Program-made: the position numbers and the translations under genes
Notes under the pieces: model-generated
Database searches by the model: none
Told to the model about the DNA's origin: nothing
The model's input: the letters and a program-made list of their open reading frames with translations, nothing else
Shown here: piece by piece, positions 17,574-26,898 of the stretch
Layout: the number at the start of each line of letters is the position of its first letter
Position numbering within the stretch: position 1 is the first letter of the stretch
Assembly (NCBI RefSeq): GCF_002262935.1
Contig: NZ_NPIA01000003.1
Coordinates: 310,001-374,000, forward strand
Reading direction: 5' to 3'
DNA from: Lottiidibacillus patelloidae
GTDB lineage: Bacteria; Bacillota; Bacilli; Bacillales; SA5d-4
Length of the DNA stretch: 64,000 nucleotides

Positions 17574-18707
17574 TTACTTCGATTCTTTCATCGTTTCAGT
17601 CATTTGTTTCCAGACAGAGCCTTTTGCTTCTTCCCCGCCTTCAATTCTCGCTAATGCCATTTTAACTTGCATGCTTACTTCAAACTCTGAATCATTCTCA
17701 GCTTCTTTTAGAGCTTGAATAGCACTTTCATCGCCAACCTCATATAAAAACATTGCAGCACGCCAACGAACAAGTTTATTTTTATCTTTTAATGCGGCAA
17801 TCATAGTAGGAATGGCTTTTGTATTGCCTAAGTCAGACAAACAATCTCCTGCCGTTCTTCTTATCGTTATCGCTTTATCTTTCATTGCTTCAAACAATAA
17901 TGGTAAGATTTTGTCTTGATTTTCCTCAAGCATTCCAATATATACTACAGCTAGCCTACGGATCGAAACCTTTTCATCTTGTAGCGCTTTCTCTAATAAT
18001 GATAGATCTTCAATTTTCGGGTTGTAACGATCTAATGCTGCATATCGCACCTTCCAATCATCACTTTGAAGCGCTTCTTCTAGTTCCTTAGAGCTGGTAG
18101 AATTAACTGTATTTGTTGAGGATGTTCCTTCAAGTGCTTGTTTAACTAGTCTCTCTATTCTTTCCTCTGGATATGCGGCAATAATTTCTTCAGAAACTTG
18201 GTTGCCTATTTCTTTGAGGTCTCCGTATCTTACGCCAGACTCTTGCCACTTTCTTTCAATAACTATATTTTCAGATGTTTCTTGAGCTTTCATCGCGGCA
18301 TTTTTAAAGACATCAGGGAGGCCAACACGCAATTCCTCTTCACCTGAAATTAATTTAATTTGCATCGGTATGTTACGGAACATTTGTACATATACTTCCA
18401 CTTCACCAAAGTGGTCATTTAGTTCTTTAGTTCCTTGTTGTAACTTAACTTCTTCACCAAAAGCTTGACGCACTTGAGGTAAAATCTCTTTCCAATCGAA
18501 TTTCGGGTTTCTTTCAAGTGCGATAAAATCAGCAACATGGTAAAAGCTTTTGACGCCTTCAATAGAAAGTAATTGTTTTGCATATGTAGGCAATTCATTC
18601 ATTTGTTCTTTTTTATAATTTCTAGTTTCCCCACTTGGTAATGTCTCATTTAAAACAATTTTCATTGTGTTAGGACTTGGGGTAGGTTCTATCGTCATAA
18701 TTCTCAT
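17574..18707 (-). CDS. ypgR: Conserved virulence factor C family protein (YpgR/CvfC)
   Basis: A 377-residue protein. The N-terminal 80 residues form an Nfu-like domain (IEPTPSPNTMKIVLNE), then a middle region, then HEAT-like repeats from about residue 210 to 360 (DWKVRYAALDRYNP, VSIRRLAVVYIG, ITIRRTAGDCLSDLG, KLVRWRAAMFLYEVG). In Staphylococcus the homologue CvfC affects virulence gene expression; the mechanism is unclear. The Nfu part lacks the usual CxxC scaffold domain. Located upstream of brxA as in B. subtilis. Confidence 0.88.
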   Translation of the reverse strand: MRIMTIEPTPSPNTMKIVLNETLPSGETRNYKKEQMNELPTYAKQLLSIEGVKSFYHVADFIALERNPKFDWKEILPQVRQAFGEEVKLQQGTKELNDHFGEVEVYVQMFRNIPMQIKLISGEEELRVGLPDVFKNAAMKAQETSENIVIERKWQESGVRYGDLKEIGNQVSEEIIAAYPEERIERLVKQALEGTSSTNTVNSTSSKELEEALQSDDWKVRYAALDRYNPKIEDLSLLEKALQDEKVSIRRLAVVYIGMLEENQDKILPLLFEAMKDKAITIRRTAGDCLSDLGNTKAIPTMIAALKDKNKLVRWRAAMFLYEVGDESAIQALKEAENDSEFEVSMQVKMALARIEGGEEAKGSVWKQMTETMKESK

Positions 18708-18876
18708 TTTTCCTTACCCTCTCTTCATATCATATTAGTTTGAGTGTACCATATTAATTTGAACTTTTACTAATCATTTACTTCATAAAGGACATGCATT
18801 CCGCATATTTTCAATATATGGCTTAAAATCTGATTTACTTCTGAAAGTTATTAACAAACTAAGGGGGCGACAAACA

Positions 18877-19833
18877 ATGAGGAAATCGCCTAGTGTGAAG
18901 GAACGTTTATTCATTTCCTCTGTCATGACAGGAATGGCTATTGGCCTAACAAATACTGCTGAATCCTTTGAAAACGAATATTTGGATTTACCACCTATTA
19001 AAGGGCACGAAGAGATTAATAATCTGACAAAGAATTTAGAAAAACTAAAGCCTTTGGAAGGGTCTTACCCGAATAAGTCCATCGACGTCTATACAATGGC
19101 AAGTGGTAATTCAACGTTTGACTATGATTTCACTGTTATTGAAAATGACTCTGGAATTGTCAAACATATTTATGCTCCCTCTGATGTAAATATTGGCACA
19201 GTACAAATACGTTCTTTTAATGAAAGTGAATCAAGCCTAGAATTGTCAACAGTACAACAAAAGCTACAGTTACTTGGCTACTACTCTGGTATGATTGATG
19301 GTATTTATGGGGCAGCTACAAAAACAGCAATTATTAAATTTCAAGAAGAGCACAACTTACCAATTACAGGGATTGTTACAAGTGAAACCTATAATAAAAT
19401 TAAAGGAATTAAATTAATTGTTAAAAAAGAAACACCAAAATACCCTAAGCAAACGAAGCCAATAAAAATTAGTGAAGATTTTATTACAAATGCAAAGCAA
19501 TATATTGGCACTCCTTATGTGTGGGGAGGAACATCACCTGCAGGATTTGATTGCAGCGGATACATCAATTTTGTTTTCAACCACTTTAAAGGCATCAAAC
19601 TCCCTAGAACTGTTAGTGACATTTGGAACTATACGATTCCTGTAAAAGAACCTGCTGTTGGTGACATCGTCTTCTTCGAAACATATAAACCAGGCCCTTC
19701 ACATGCAGGTATATATTTAGGGAAAGGAAATTTCCTACATTCCGGAATTAATAAAGGAGTCACAATAAGTAATTTATCTACAAGTTATTGGAAAACAAGA
19801 TATTTAGGAGCAAAGCGAATTGTTCAACAATAG
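18877..19833 (+). CDS. Peptidoglycan hydrolase, PG-binding + NlpC/P60
   Basis: A secreted or wall-associated D,L-endopeptidase of 318 residues. A basic, weakly hydrophobic start (KERLFISSVMTGMAIGL) may be a signal peptide. A PG_binding_1 domain lies at about 125-170 (LQLLGYYSGMIDGIYGAAT) and the NlpC/P60 domain at about 205-318, with the catalytic Cys in GFDCSGYINFVF, His in PSHAGIYLG and HSG near the end. AGGGGGCG precedes the ATG. Single gene with its own terminator. Confidence 0.9.
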   Translation: MRKSPSVKERLFISSVMTGMAIGLTNTAESFENEYLDLPPIKGHEEINNLTKNLEKLKPLEGSYPNKSIDVYTMASGNSTFDYDFTVIENDSGIVKHIYAPSDVNIGTVQIRSFNESESSLELSTVQQKLQLLGYYSGMIDGIYGAATKTAIIKFQEEHNLPITGIVTSETYNKIKGIKLIVKKETPKYPKQTKPIKISEDFITNAKQYIGTPYVWGGTSPAGFDCSGYINFVFNHFKGIKLPRTVSDIWNYTIPVKEPAVGDIVFFETYKPGPSHAGIYLGKGNFLHSGINKGVTISNLSTSYWKTRYLGAKRIVQQ

Positions 19834-19860
19834 TTGCCAGTAGATGCTGGCAACTTTTTT
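19833..19860 (+). terminator. Terminator of the NlpC/P60 gene
   Basis: GTTGCCAG pairs with CTGGCAAC across a 6-base loop, followed by six T residues, directly at the stop codon. Confidence 0.92.
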
Positions 19861-19953
19861 GTGAGTTATTTTTGGAAAAATTATCTAGTACAAATCAAAT
19901 GCAACATGTAAAATATTACATAAGAAAAAATTTGTTACTTCGGGGGTATTTAA

Positions 19954-20883
19954 GTGGAATCAAATTCTACAGTATTAGAATTGAAACATGTATCAAAAAA
20001 AATCGGAAGAAAGTTACTAATTGATGACCTTTCAATGACAGTGAACAGTGGCGAAGTGTTTGGGTTCTTAGGTCCTAATGGTGCAGGAAAAACAACAACA
20101 ATTCGGATGATTGTTGGTTTGATGAAGATTTCTAGTGGTGAAATATTAATTAACGGAATTAGTGTAAAAGAGAACTTTGAAAAGGCAATGGCTCACGTCG
20201 GTGCAATTGTTGAAAATCCAGAAATGTATAAGTTTTTATCAGGCTATGACAATTTGAAGCACTATGCTCGCATGGTGAGTTCTGAAGTGTCTGACGCTCG
20301 AATTAATGAAGTTGTTGACTTAGTAGGATTGAATAACCGTATTAAAGATAAAGTAAAGTCTTATTCTCTTGGAATGCGCCAAAGATTAGGACTCGCACAA
20401 GCACTATTACATAACCCGACATTACTAATTTTAGATGAGCCTACAAACGGCCTAGACCCTGCTGGTATTCGTGAGCTTCGTGACCACTTAAGAAAACTTG
20501 CAAAAGAAGAAGGTATTTCGGTATTAGTTTCAAGCCATTTATTATCGGAAATGGAACTAATGTGTGATCGTGTTGCGATCATTCAAAACGGGAAACTAAT
20601 TGATATCCAACCTGTTCGTGACTTAGAAGAAAGTTTAGCGTTATTAACCGTAGCATTTAAAGTGGACCAGCTAGAAAAAGCTCAAACTGAAATTTCGCAA
20701 CTTATAGAAAAAGAAGTCTTAATAAAAGACGATATGTTAATTGTTCAATTAAAACAAGATGAAATTCCAACTGTAAATAAAGCTTTAGTACAAGCTGAAA
20801 TAGGAGTATTTGGCATCTCTACTGTATCTCAATCACTCGAAGATAAATTCTTACAAATTACTGGAGGTGAGGAAATTGTTTAA
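19954..20883 (+). CDS. ABC transporter ATP-binding protein (BcrA-type)
   Basis: The ATPase of an ABC-2-type exporter, 309 residues. Walker A is GPNGAGKTTTI near residue 40, the signature YSLGMRQRLGLAQAL near 136, Walker B LLILDEPTNGLDPAG near 157, and the switch His is in VSSHLLSEME. It resembles bacitracin-type (BcrA) exporters, though substrate cannot be deduced. A GTG start follows a GGGGG sequence. Its end overlaps the permease start by eight bases. Confidence 0.92.
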   Translation: MESNSTVLELKHVSKKIGRKLLIDDLSMTVNSGEVFGFLGPNGAGKTTTIRMIVGLMKISSGEILINGISVKENFEKAMAHVGAIVENPEMYKFLSGYDNLKHYARMVSSEVSDARINEVVDLVGLNNRIKDKVKSYSLGMRQRLGLAQALLHNPTLLILDEPTNGLDPAGIRELRDHLRKLAKEEGISVLVSSHLLSEMELMCDRVAIIQNGKLIDIQPVRDLEESLALLTVAFKVDQLEKAQTEISQLIEKEVLIKDDMLIVQLKQDEIPTVNKALVQAEIGVFGISTVSQSLEDKFLQITGGEEIV

Positions 20884-21874
20884 ATTGTGGCTGAATGAAA
20901 ACTTAAAAATATATAAACGTTTGCGAACCTGGATTATGTTTGGTTTATTATTTCTATTAGTAATTGGTGGATCAATTGTTGTAAAAGTGTCTGAAGATAT
21001 GTATCAGTCAGAATACGAACAACAAAATAAAGATTGGAAAGATTATGAAAGAGAAAAGATAGAACATTTAAAGAATGAATTAAATAGTGAACATATGGAT
21101 GAAAAGTACAAAAGCTATCTTGAAAGAGAAATTGAAGAAATTGAGTACAAACTTGAGCATGACATCGCTCCAACAGCTCCAATATGGAATAATATCGAGG
21201 GAGCAACAACGATGGCATTTCAACTACTGACATTGTTCGTTGTAATTATTGCGGCAGATATTGTTGCAAGTGAGTTCACTTGGGGAACAATCAAATTATT
21301 ATTAATCCGTTCAGTAAGCAGAACAAAAATATTACTTGCTAAATATTTAGCTACACTATCTTTTGCACTATTATTATTAGTTTTACTTTTCGTGTCAATT
21401 TTTACAATTAGCGGCATATTGTATGGTTTTGATGGGTTTAACCAATCACTAATCACTATTACTCCTGACGGAGAGATCATTAAAAAATCCAGGTTTTTAA
21501 ATATTTTTCAATCTTACGGGATCCAATCCGTTTCATTAATTATTATCGTAACGATTGCCTTTATGATATCAACAGTTTTTCGCAGTAGTTCTTTAGCAAT
21601 CGGTATTTCTTTATTGACATTATTTATGGGATCTACAATTTCGATTGCCTTTTTCGAACTTGGTTTTGAATGGGTAAAATATTTCTTATTTATCCACACT
21701 ATAAACTTGCAAGAATACATGATAAGTGGTCATGTGTTAATGAGGTATGATGAGATGGGGAATCAGGTTGCTCTTGGAACATTAGGTCAATCAATCACAA
21801 TTATTTCTATCTACTATATAATCTTTTTGTTTATTGCTTGGTTTATTTTCAATAAACGTGATATAAAAGCATAA
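20876..21874 (+). CDS. ABC transporter permease with extracytoplasmic coiled coil
   Basis: The membrane partner of the preceding ATPase, 332 residues and about six helices. Between the first and second helix is a strongly charged segment of roughly 65 residues (residues about 42-105, e.g. YEREKIEHLKNELNSEHMDE), predicted as a coiled coil on the outer face. GGAGGTG lies six bases before a TTG at 20876, which I take as the start. Function could be antimicrobial peptide export or sensing; this is inference. Confidence 0.88.
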   Translation: MFKLWLNENLKIYKRLRTWIMFGLLFLLVIGGSIVVKVSEDMYQSEYEQQNKDWKDYEREKIEHLKNELNSEHMDEKYKSYLEREIEEIEYKLEHDIAPTAPIWNNIEGATTMAFQLLTLFVVIIAADIVASEFTWGTIKLLLIRSVSRTKILLAKYLATLSFALLLLVLLFVSIFTISGILYGFDGFNQSLITITPDGEIIKKSRFLNIFQSYGIQSVSLIIIVTIAFMISTVFRSSSLAIGISLLTLFMGSTISIAFFELGFEWVKYFLFIHTINLQEYMISGHVLMRYDEMGNQVALGTLGQSITIISIYYIIFLFIAWFIFNKRDIKA

Positions 21875-21879
21875 AAATT

Positions 21880-21910
21880 ACGCACTAGCAAAGGCTAGTG
21901 CGTTTTTATT
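21880..21910. terminator. Bidirectional terminator
   Basis: ACGCACTAGC pairs with GCTAGTGCGT over an AAAG loop, followed by TTTTATTTTT. It separates the exporter operon from the convergent ypgQ gene. Confidence 0.9.
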
Positions 21911-22559
21911 TTTGCTCCCATTCATCTAAAAAAGTCGTAACAAACTCAACCATAAATGCGTGCTTTTCCTCAGCTAATTGCTTAGCACTCCTAGTATTAA
22001 GCAAATCCTTAAGCTTAAATAATTTTTCGTAAAAGTGATTTATCGCAGAGCTCTTTTCATTCCGATACTGTTCTTTCGTCATATCAGTTCGAACTGGAAT
22101 TGTTGGATCGTACATCGCTTGTCCTTTTGCACCAGAATATGCAAAAGTTCGTGCAATCCCAATAGCTCCAATAGCATCTAATCTGTCGGCATCTTGGACA
22201 ACTTTCCCTTCAACAGTTTCTACACCTTTACTGTTTCCACCTTTGAAAGACATGGATGAAATAATATTAATAATATGTAAATTTTGTTTTTCATCTTCAT
22301 TATGTTTTGCTAACCATTTTCTAACTTTTTCTAACCCTGCCGCTTCAGAATCATTCATTTTTTCATCTGCTACATCATGAAGCAATGCTGCCATTTCACA
22401 GATAAATACGTCTGCATTTTCTTCTTTAGCTAATTTTAATGCAGTTTTTCTAACGCGATCTGTATGGTACCAATCATGACCACTGCTGTCATTTAGGAAA
22501 AACTCTTTTGCAAATTGTTCTGCTTTATGTATGATTTCATTCATTACATCTATCATCAC
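21906..22559 (-). CDS. ypgQ: HD-domain nucleotide phosphohydrolase YpgQ
   Basis: A 217-residue HD-superfamily metallohydrolase. Metal ligands are visible: HDWYHTDRV near residue 28, the HD pair in AALLHDVADEKM near residue 63, and DADRLDAIGAIG near residue 129. B. subtilis YpgQ has been described as a Mn-dependent dNTP pyrophosphohydrolase. The start overlaps the end of the methionine aminopeptidase gene by about 20 bases; an internal ATG at 22544 is an alternative. Both are read together. Confidence 0.85.
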   Translation of the reverse strand: MMIDVMNEIIHKAEQFAKEFFLNDSSGHDWYHTDRVRKTALKLAKEENADVFICEMAALLHDVADEKMNDSEAAGLEKVRKWLAKHNEDEKQNLHIINIISSMSFKGGNSKGVETVEGKVVQDADRLDAIGAIGIARTFAYSGAKGQAMYDPTIPVRTDMTKEQYRNEKSSAINHFYEKLFKLKDLLNTRSAKQLAEEKHAFMVEFVTTFLDEWEQK

Positions 22560-23310
22560 TTTCTTTTTGATCTGTTAAAATTTGCGGAGTGCCATCAGTT
22601 ATTGCAACTGTATGTTCAAATTGCGCTGACAATGAGGCATCTACGGTTCTAGCTGTCCATCCGTTATCATCCATTTTACTCATATAGTCCCCGATGTTTA
22701 CCATTGGTTCAATAGTAATGACCATGCCTTCTTTTAAACGTTGCCCTTTACCTGGTGGACCAAAATGAGGAACTGCAGGTTCTTCATGAATTTTCGTCCC
22801 AATTCCATGACCAATAAAGTCTCTGACTACCGAAAACCCTTCAGCTTCCACATAACTTTGAATTGCGTGGGATATATCACCAATCCGATTACCCACTACT
22901 GCTTGTTCAATACCTCGATAAAGTGCTTCTTTTGTCACTTCCATTAGTCGTGCTGATTCAGTAGTAATATTTCCAACAGCATATGTCCAAGCGGAATCTG
23001 CTAACCACCCATCTAAATTTACAACCATATCGATTGTAACGATATCTCCGTCATTTAATTTTTCTTTTCTTGGAAACCCATGGCATATTTCATCATTTAT
23101 AGATGCGCACGTGGCATATTTATAGCCTTTGTACCCTTTTTGTTCTGGTGTCGCACCGTTTTTTTTGAGGTAATCTTCTACAAAATCATTAATTTCCATA
23201 GTAGAAATACCTGGCCTTATCATCTTACCTATTTCTTGATGACATGAGGCTAATAAAGATCCTGCTTTTCGCATGTTTTCAATTTCTCTTTTCGATCGAA
23301 GAATAATCAT
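22537..23310 (-). CDS. map: Methionine aminopeptidase, type I
   Basis: Removes the initiator methionine from nascent proteins. Metal ligands sit in VTIDMVVNLDGWLADSAW (two Asp), GHGIGTKIHEEP (His), ITIEPMV (Glu) and QFEHTVAIT (Glu); the substrate His is in DEICHGFP. It begins MIILRSKREIENM like the second Bacillus isozyme (YflG/MapB type) rather than the copy in the ribosomal protein operon. I start at the ATG at 23310, with AAAGGAG 12 bases upstream; a TTG at 23322 directly abuts the binding site. 257 residues. Confidence 0.92.
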   Translation of the reverse strand: MIILRSKREIENMRKAGSLLASCHQEIGKMIRPGISTMEINDFVEDYLKKNGATPEQKGYKGYKYATCASINDEICHGFPRKEKLNDGDIVTIDMVVNLDGWLADSAWTYAVGNITTESARLMEVTKEALYRGIEQAVVGNRIGDISHAIQSYVEAEGFSVVRDFIGHGIGTKIHEEPAVPHFGPPGKGQRLKEGMVITIEPMVNIGDYMSKMDDNGWTARTVDASLSAQFEHTVAITDGTPQILTDQKESDDRCNE

Positions 23311-23338
23311 GATACTTGACAACTCCTTTCATAAAGCT

Positions 23339-23366
23339 GAACAGGCAGAAAAAAACTGCCTGTTTT
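23339..23366. terminator. Hairpin between a small gene and map
   Basis: AACAGGCAG pairs with CTGCCTGTT around a 7-base loop. The T run follows only on the plus strand, while both neighbours read on the minus strand, so its strength as a terminator for them is uncertain. It sits directly after the upstream gene's stop and could limit read-through into map. Confidence 0.45.
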
Positions 23367-23367
23367 A

Positions 23368-23610
23368 TTAAAATGCATATTCATTATATTGTATAGGTAG
23401 TGACTCTGTCGCATGTGTTATATATTCAATTAATTGCTGTCTTTTCTTTTCAACATTTTTTATATCTTGTTCAAACTTAAACGATAAGATAAATTGTTCT
23501 ATTTTTTTTGATAAGAGATCATCTTTCGTTTGTACCATTAAGATAATAAGGTCTTGGCAACATAAATGACTAGCGTAATATAAGGCTTTATCATATTCTT
23601 GAGTATCCAT
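23368..23610 (-). CDS. Small hypothetical protein, 80 residues
   Basis: Helical protein starting MDTQEYDKALYYASHLCCQD, with an adjacent cysteine pair and a lysine/glutamate-rich middle. No family recognised. The ATG at 23610 has GAGGGGGAAG six bases upstream; a longer frame begins at 23655 without a binding site. Upstream of map in the same direction. Confidence 0.65.
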   Translation of the reverse strand: MDTQEYDKALYYASHLCCQDLIILMVQTKDDLLSKKIEQFILSFKFEQDIKNVEKKRQQLIEYITHATESLPIQYNEYAF

Positions 23611-23718
23611 ACAATACTTCCCCCTCTCGGTCGAGGTACTATTAGTGTATGGCATTAACTAATTTTTACTTTATAGAACAATTGCATTTCTGTTCAATAT
23701 TAACCAATTCATAAAACA

Positions 23719-24027
23719 TTAGTCAAAACGCTTCGGTTCAATTCCATCAAAAATTTCTTCTAAGTCCGTTATCAAATTAATTTGTAAGGGTCCTGGTATT
23801 TTTTCATACATTTTTTCAATTTCAGGCATCTCTTCAAACTGTTCAAATGAAGTCGGCTTTTTATGAAGTGTTTGGTACCATTTTCTTAACTTATCAATGT
23901 ATTCATAATATGTTTTCTCAAAGAGTTCGGCAGCGTCTGCTCCTTCATCACCACTTAACGTTTGCATTCTATCCCAATAAGTTAACATTGTATTAAATTT
24001 TTCGGTTACGTGATTAAAATCAATCAT
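23719..24027 (-). CDS. Conserved-looking hypothetical protein, 102 residues
   Basis: An acidic, helix-rich protein (FNHVTEKFNTMLTYWDRMQ, AAELFEKTYYEYIDKLRKWYQ). No membrane segment or cysteine. Its ATG touches the TAA of the preceding AlkD gene (TAAATG), so it is translationally coupled to it. No function can be stated. Confidence 0.7.
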   Translation of the reverse strand: MIDFNHVTEKFNTMLTYWDRMQTLSGDEGADAAELFEKTYYEYIDKLRKWYQTLHKKPTSFEQFEEMPEIEKMYEKIPGPLQINLITDLEEIFDGIEPKRFD

Positions 24028-24732
24028 TTACATTCCTGCTTCTTTCTTCTTTTTATTAATCACTTTCATCCCTTCTCTTTTACTTAATGGGGAAAGTTGA
24101 TCGTTATTTTCCTCTATAAATACGGTAACTGCAACTGGATCAGTTTTAGAGTATTCACGCAAAGCCCAACCAATTGCTTTACGTATGAAAAATTCATTGG
24201 AGTGTGCAAGTTTTGAAATAATATTAAAAAGCAACTCCTTATTTGTATCTTTTTTATACTTCAATTGAAAAAGAATTGCTGTACGATTCAACCATATATT
24301 ATCTGAACTCAACCACTTATTTACATATGTTTCAACAATGGTTGGATTTTTTTTGAGAATTAATCCTAAATAATTCGGAGCAATCGCATCAATTGTATCC
24401 CACCAAGATTTATTGGTAATAAGATCCTCTAAGAACGGGATATCAGTTTCTGATAACTGCTTCTTTTTTTTATCTAGAATGGATAAAGCAATATATTGGT
24501 ATTCCCTTTCTGGTAATTCCCATAACAAGTTAATTATAGTGTGTAAGTCTTTCCCTTCAGGAATACCGTATTCTTTAAAAAATTGTTTCGTTAAATCAAT
24601 TCGTATCGGAGATGGAATACCTAAAAATTCAAAATGATCTTTCATATATTTCTTCATTGGAATAGCTTTTTCATTATCACGATTATCTTCAAAGTGCTTT
24701 TTCAAATGCCCTATATATTTATTAATAACCAC
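24028..24732 (-). CDS. AlkD-type DNA alkylation repair protein
   Basis: A HEAT-like-repeat DNA glycosylase family protein of 234 residues that removes bulky or cationic alkylated purines. The active-site segment NKSWWDTIDAIAP near residue 110 matches the Trp-Asp region of AlkD from Bacillus cereus, and HSNEFFIRKAIGWALREYSK near residue 180 carries the second conserved Trp. First of a two-gene unit with the small protein at 23719-24027. Confidence 0.9.
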   Translation of the reverse strand: MVINKYIGHLKKHFEDNRDNEKAIPMKKYMKDHFEFLGIPSPIRIDLTKQFFKEYGIPEGKDLHTIINLLWELPEREYQYIALSILDKKKKQLSETDIPFLEDLITNKSWWDTIDAIAPNYLGLILKKNPTIVETYVNKWLSSDNIWLNRTAILFQLKYKKDTNKELLFNIISKLAHSNEFFIRKAIGWALREYSKTDPVAVTVFIEENNDQLSPLSKREGMKVINKKKKEAGM

Positions 24733-24926
24733 AAAAAGTCCTCCGCTAGTTAAAAAATTTGAATAATGAGTTAAATTAAGGTAACTTTAGTAATTAATAC
24801 TATCTTAAGTCATCGTATAATAATCAGTAAAGCTAATCGCTTCTCTTTTTGATTATTATTGACGAAACTCGGGGAAAATTAATTGTATAAGCTTTTAAAT
24901 AATTTATTGGGAGTGGAAGAATAATT

Positions 24927-25250
24927 ATGCCAAAAATAACTGTACCTGAACATGGGACATTCGAAGTTGAAAATGGAAAGAAATTAGTATTAGCGTTAGA
25001 AGATAACGGAGTACATATATTACATCGTTGTGGAGGGAAGGCTAAGTGTACATCTTGCCAAGTTGAAATTCAATCTGGCTCATTACCTGAACCTAACGAA
25101 GCTGAACAAGCTGCAATTAAAGCAAAAGGTGTTGAAGAAGGAATTCGCCTTTCATGTCAATGCTTTGTTACAGAAGACATGACAGTTAACCCACTTAAAA
25201 CTGTTGAAAGTACTGGACTAGATGCAGGCCCTCGCCCTGAAGATGAATAG
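24927..25250 (+). CDS. 2Fe-2S ferredoxin
   Basis: A plant-type [2Fe-2S] ferredoxin-like protein of 107 residues. Cluster ligands are C35, C41 and C44 in HRCGGKAKCTSCQVEI and a fourth in RLSCQC (C77; C79 is an extra cysteine). An electron carrier with unknown partner. It is a stand-alone gene with GGGAGTGG upstream of the ATG and a strong terminator. The C-terminal tail is short and acidic (GPRPEDE). Confidence 0.9.
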   Translation: MPKITVPEHGTFEVENGKKLVLALEDNGVHILHRCGGKAKCTSCQVEIQSGSLPEPNEAEQAAIKAKGVEEGIRLSCQCFVTEDMTVNPLKTVESTGLDAGPRPEDE

Positions 25251-25264
25251 GTAGCTGTATAATG

Positions 25265-25300
25265 AAAAGAAAACGACGCATGGTAGCGTCGTTTTCTTTT
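25265..25300. terminator. Bidirectional terminator
   Basis: A perfect 15-bp inverted repeat (AAAAGAAAACGACGC and its complement) with a 6-base loop. It serves both the ferredoxin gene and the convergent aldolase gene. Confidence 0.95.
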
Positions 25301-26324
25301 ATTTTAAACAAGCGTTTAACTTTTGCAAAACTTGCTCAATGTTTTCATCGGTAATATGATAATTCGTCGTAAAACGTACAGTTTCACTTCCAAATGGAAC
25401 CGCTAAGACTTCCTGTTCCTTAAGCCTATGTAAAAAGTCATCTACTGATATATTGGTTTTGGAAATGTTTACAACAATAATGTTCGTGTCTACTTCATTT
25501 TCAACTGTAATGTTTGGAATTTCGCGTAATCCTTCTGCTAATCGTTTAGCTCGCTTATGATCCTCTTCTAAGCGGTCAACCATTTGCGTTAAAGCAACAA
25601 TGCCAGGAGCGGCTATAACACCCACTTGTCTTAAGCCACCGCCGAGGCGTTTACGCCATTTACGAGCATCCTTTATAAAAGGGGCAGAACCGGCAATAAC
25701 AGAACCTATAGGTGCTCCAAGACCCTTTGATAAACAGACTTGAATTGTATCCGTTTGTGCACCATACTCACTTAGTTTTGTATTTGAAGCAACTGATGCA
25801 TTAAAAAGTCGCGCCCCGTCCAAATGAAGTGGAATATGATGATTTTGTGCAACTGAATAGATGTCTTTCATATTTTCTATCGGAACCACAGCTCCGCCTG
25901 CTCGATTATGTGTATTCTCAAGACAAATTAATGAGGTTTCTGGCATATGAATGTCATCTACTCGAATGGAAGCTGCTACATCCTTGGCACTCATTTGTCC
26001 TCGATTACCTGAAATAGTCCGTGGTTGAACACCAGCAAAAGCTGAAATTGCCGCTCCTTCATAATAAAAGATATGAGAATCTGCTTCTAATAAGATTTCA
26101 TTCCCAGGCTGACAATGTGTTAATACAGCGATTTGATTCCCTTGCGTGCCGCTAGTAACAAATAACGCGTCTTCTTTACCTAACATTTCAGCTGCAATTT
26201 CTTCAAGTTTTCTGACAGTATAGTCTTCTCCGTATACATCATCGCCAACTTCTGCATCATACATCGCTTTTCTCATCGCTTCCGTTGGTTTTGTAACAGT
26301 ATCACTTCTAAGATCGATCATCAT
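25299..26324 (-). CDS. ltaE: Low-specificity L-threonine aldolase
   Basis: PLP enzyme that splits threonine or allo-threonine to glycine and acetaldehyde. It begins MIDLRSDTVTKPTEAMRKAM, has the cofactor-binding HLDGARLFNASVAS near residue 165, and the PLP lysine in CLSKGLGAPIGSVI near residue 197. The ATG at 26324 has GGGGGAG about eight bases upstream; seven codons of open frame precede it. Length (about 341) is normal. It may share a transcript with the thioesterase gene 21 bases upstream. Confidence 0.92.
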   Translation of the reverse strand: MMIDLRSDTVTKPTEAMRKAMYDAEVGDDVYGEDYTVRKLEEIAAEMLGKEDALFVTSGTQGNQIAVLTHCQPGNEILLEADSHIFYYEGAAISAFAGVQPRTISGNRGQMSAKDVAASIRVDDIHMPETSLICLENTHNRAGGAVVPIENMKDIYSVAQNHHIPLHLDGARLFNASVASNTKLSEYGAQTDTIQVCLSKGLGAPIGSVIAGSAPFIKDARKWRKRLGGGLRQVGVIAAPGIVALTQMVDRLEEDHKRAKRLAEGLREIPNITVENEVDTNIIVVNISKTNISVDDFLHRLKEQEVLAVPFGSETVRFTTNYHITDENIEQVLQKLNACLK

Positions 26325-26345
26325 AATTGCTTCTCCCCCACACAA

Positions 26346-26888
26346 TCATTCTCTTTCCCATGGTTTTAAATGGCCAATTTCACCCGCTATTTTCTTACTT
26401 TCTTCTCGTCTTATTCTTCTGCGTTTTGCCCGTTCAGGTGCGGAATTGTGTAACCAAATTTCTTCATCTGTTTCAGGTATTACTTTTGCAATATTTTTAG
26501 GTGTACCATTTTCATCAACTGCAACAAATGTTAAGAATGAAGTTGCACATACATTTCTGTCTCCAGTTAGTAAGTCTTCAGCAACAACTTTCACAAAAAC
26601 TTCCATCGATGTTCTGCTCGTCCAAGTGACAAACGACTCTAAACAAACCGATTGACCTTCATATATAGGATGTAAAAAATCGACAGAGTCGGTGGAAGCA
26701 GTTACTACATTACTTCGAGCATGTCTCATTGCCGAAATTGCCGCAATATCATCAATATATGACATTACTTTTCCACCAAACATCGTATGGTGGTTATTCG
26801 TATCAGGTGGCAAAACGATGCTTGATTTAACCGCACGTGTATTTTTTACATAATGGATTGGTATTGATTTATTAGAAATAAAAACCAC
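26346..26888 (-). CDS. Acyl-CoA thioesterase (hotdog fold)
   Basis: A hotdog-fold acyl-CoA hydrolase of about 180 residues, like B. subtilis YkhA. The motif NHHTMFGGKVMSYIDDIAA near residue 32 is diagnostic, followed by DSVDFLHPIYEG and SFLTFVAVDENG. The start is uncertain: the GTG at 26888 lies inside the GAGGAG binding site, and no ATG, GTG or TTG follows at normal spacing. Located between cvfB and the aldolase gene, all on the minus strand. Confidence 0.88.
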   Translation of the reverse strand: MVFISNKSIPIHYVKNTRAVKSSIVLPPDTNNHHTMFGGKVMSYIDDIAAISAMRHARSNVVTASTDSVDFLHPIYEGQSVCLESFVTWTSRTSMEVFVKVVAEDLLTGDRNVCATSFLTFVAVDENGTPKNIAKVIPETDEEIWLHNSAPERAKRRRIRREESKKIAGEIGHLKPWERE

Positions 26889-26898
26889 TCCTCATCAG

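Noticed and set aside
23339-23366. Riboswitch or attenuator ahead of map
   Set aside because: Only one simple hairpin is present, without any conserved aptamer sequence.
26346-26888. Frameshift at the thioesterase start
   Set aside because: The awkward start (GTG inside the binding site) might suggest an error, but the frame is intact over the full family length, so only the start is uncertain.
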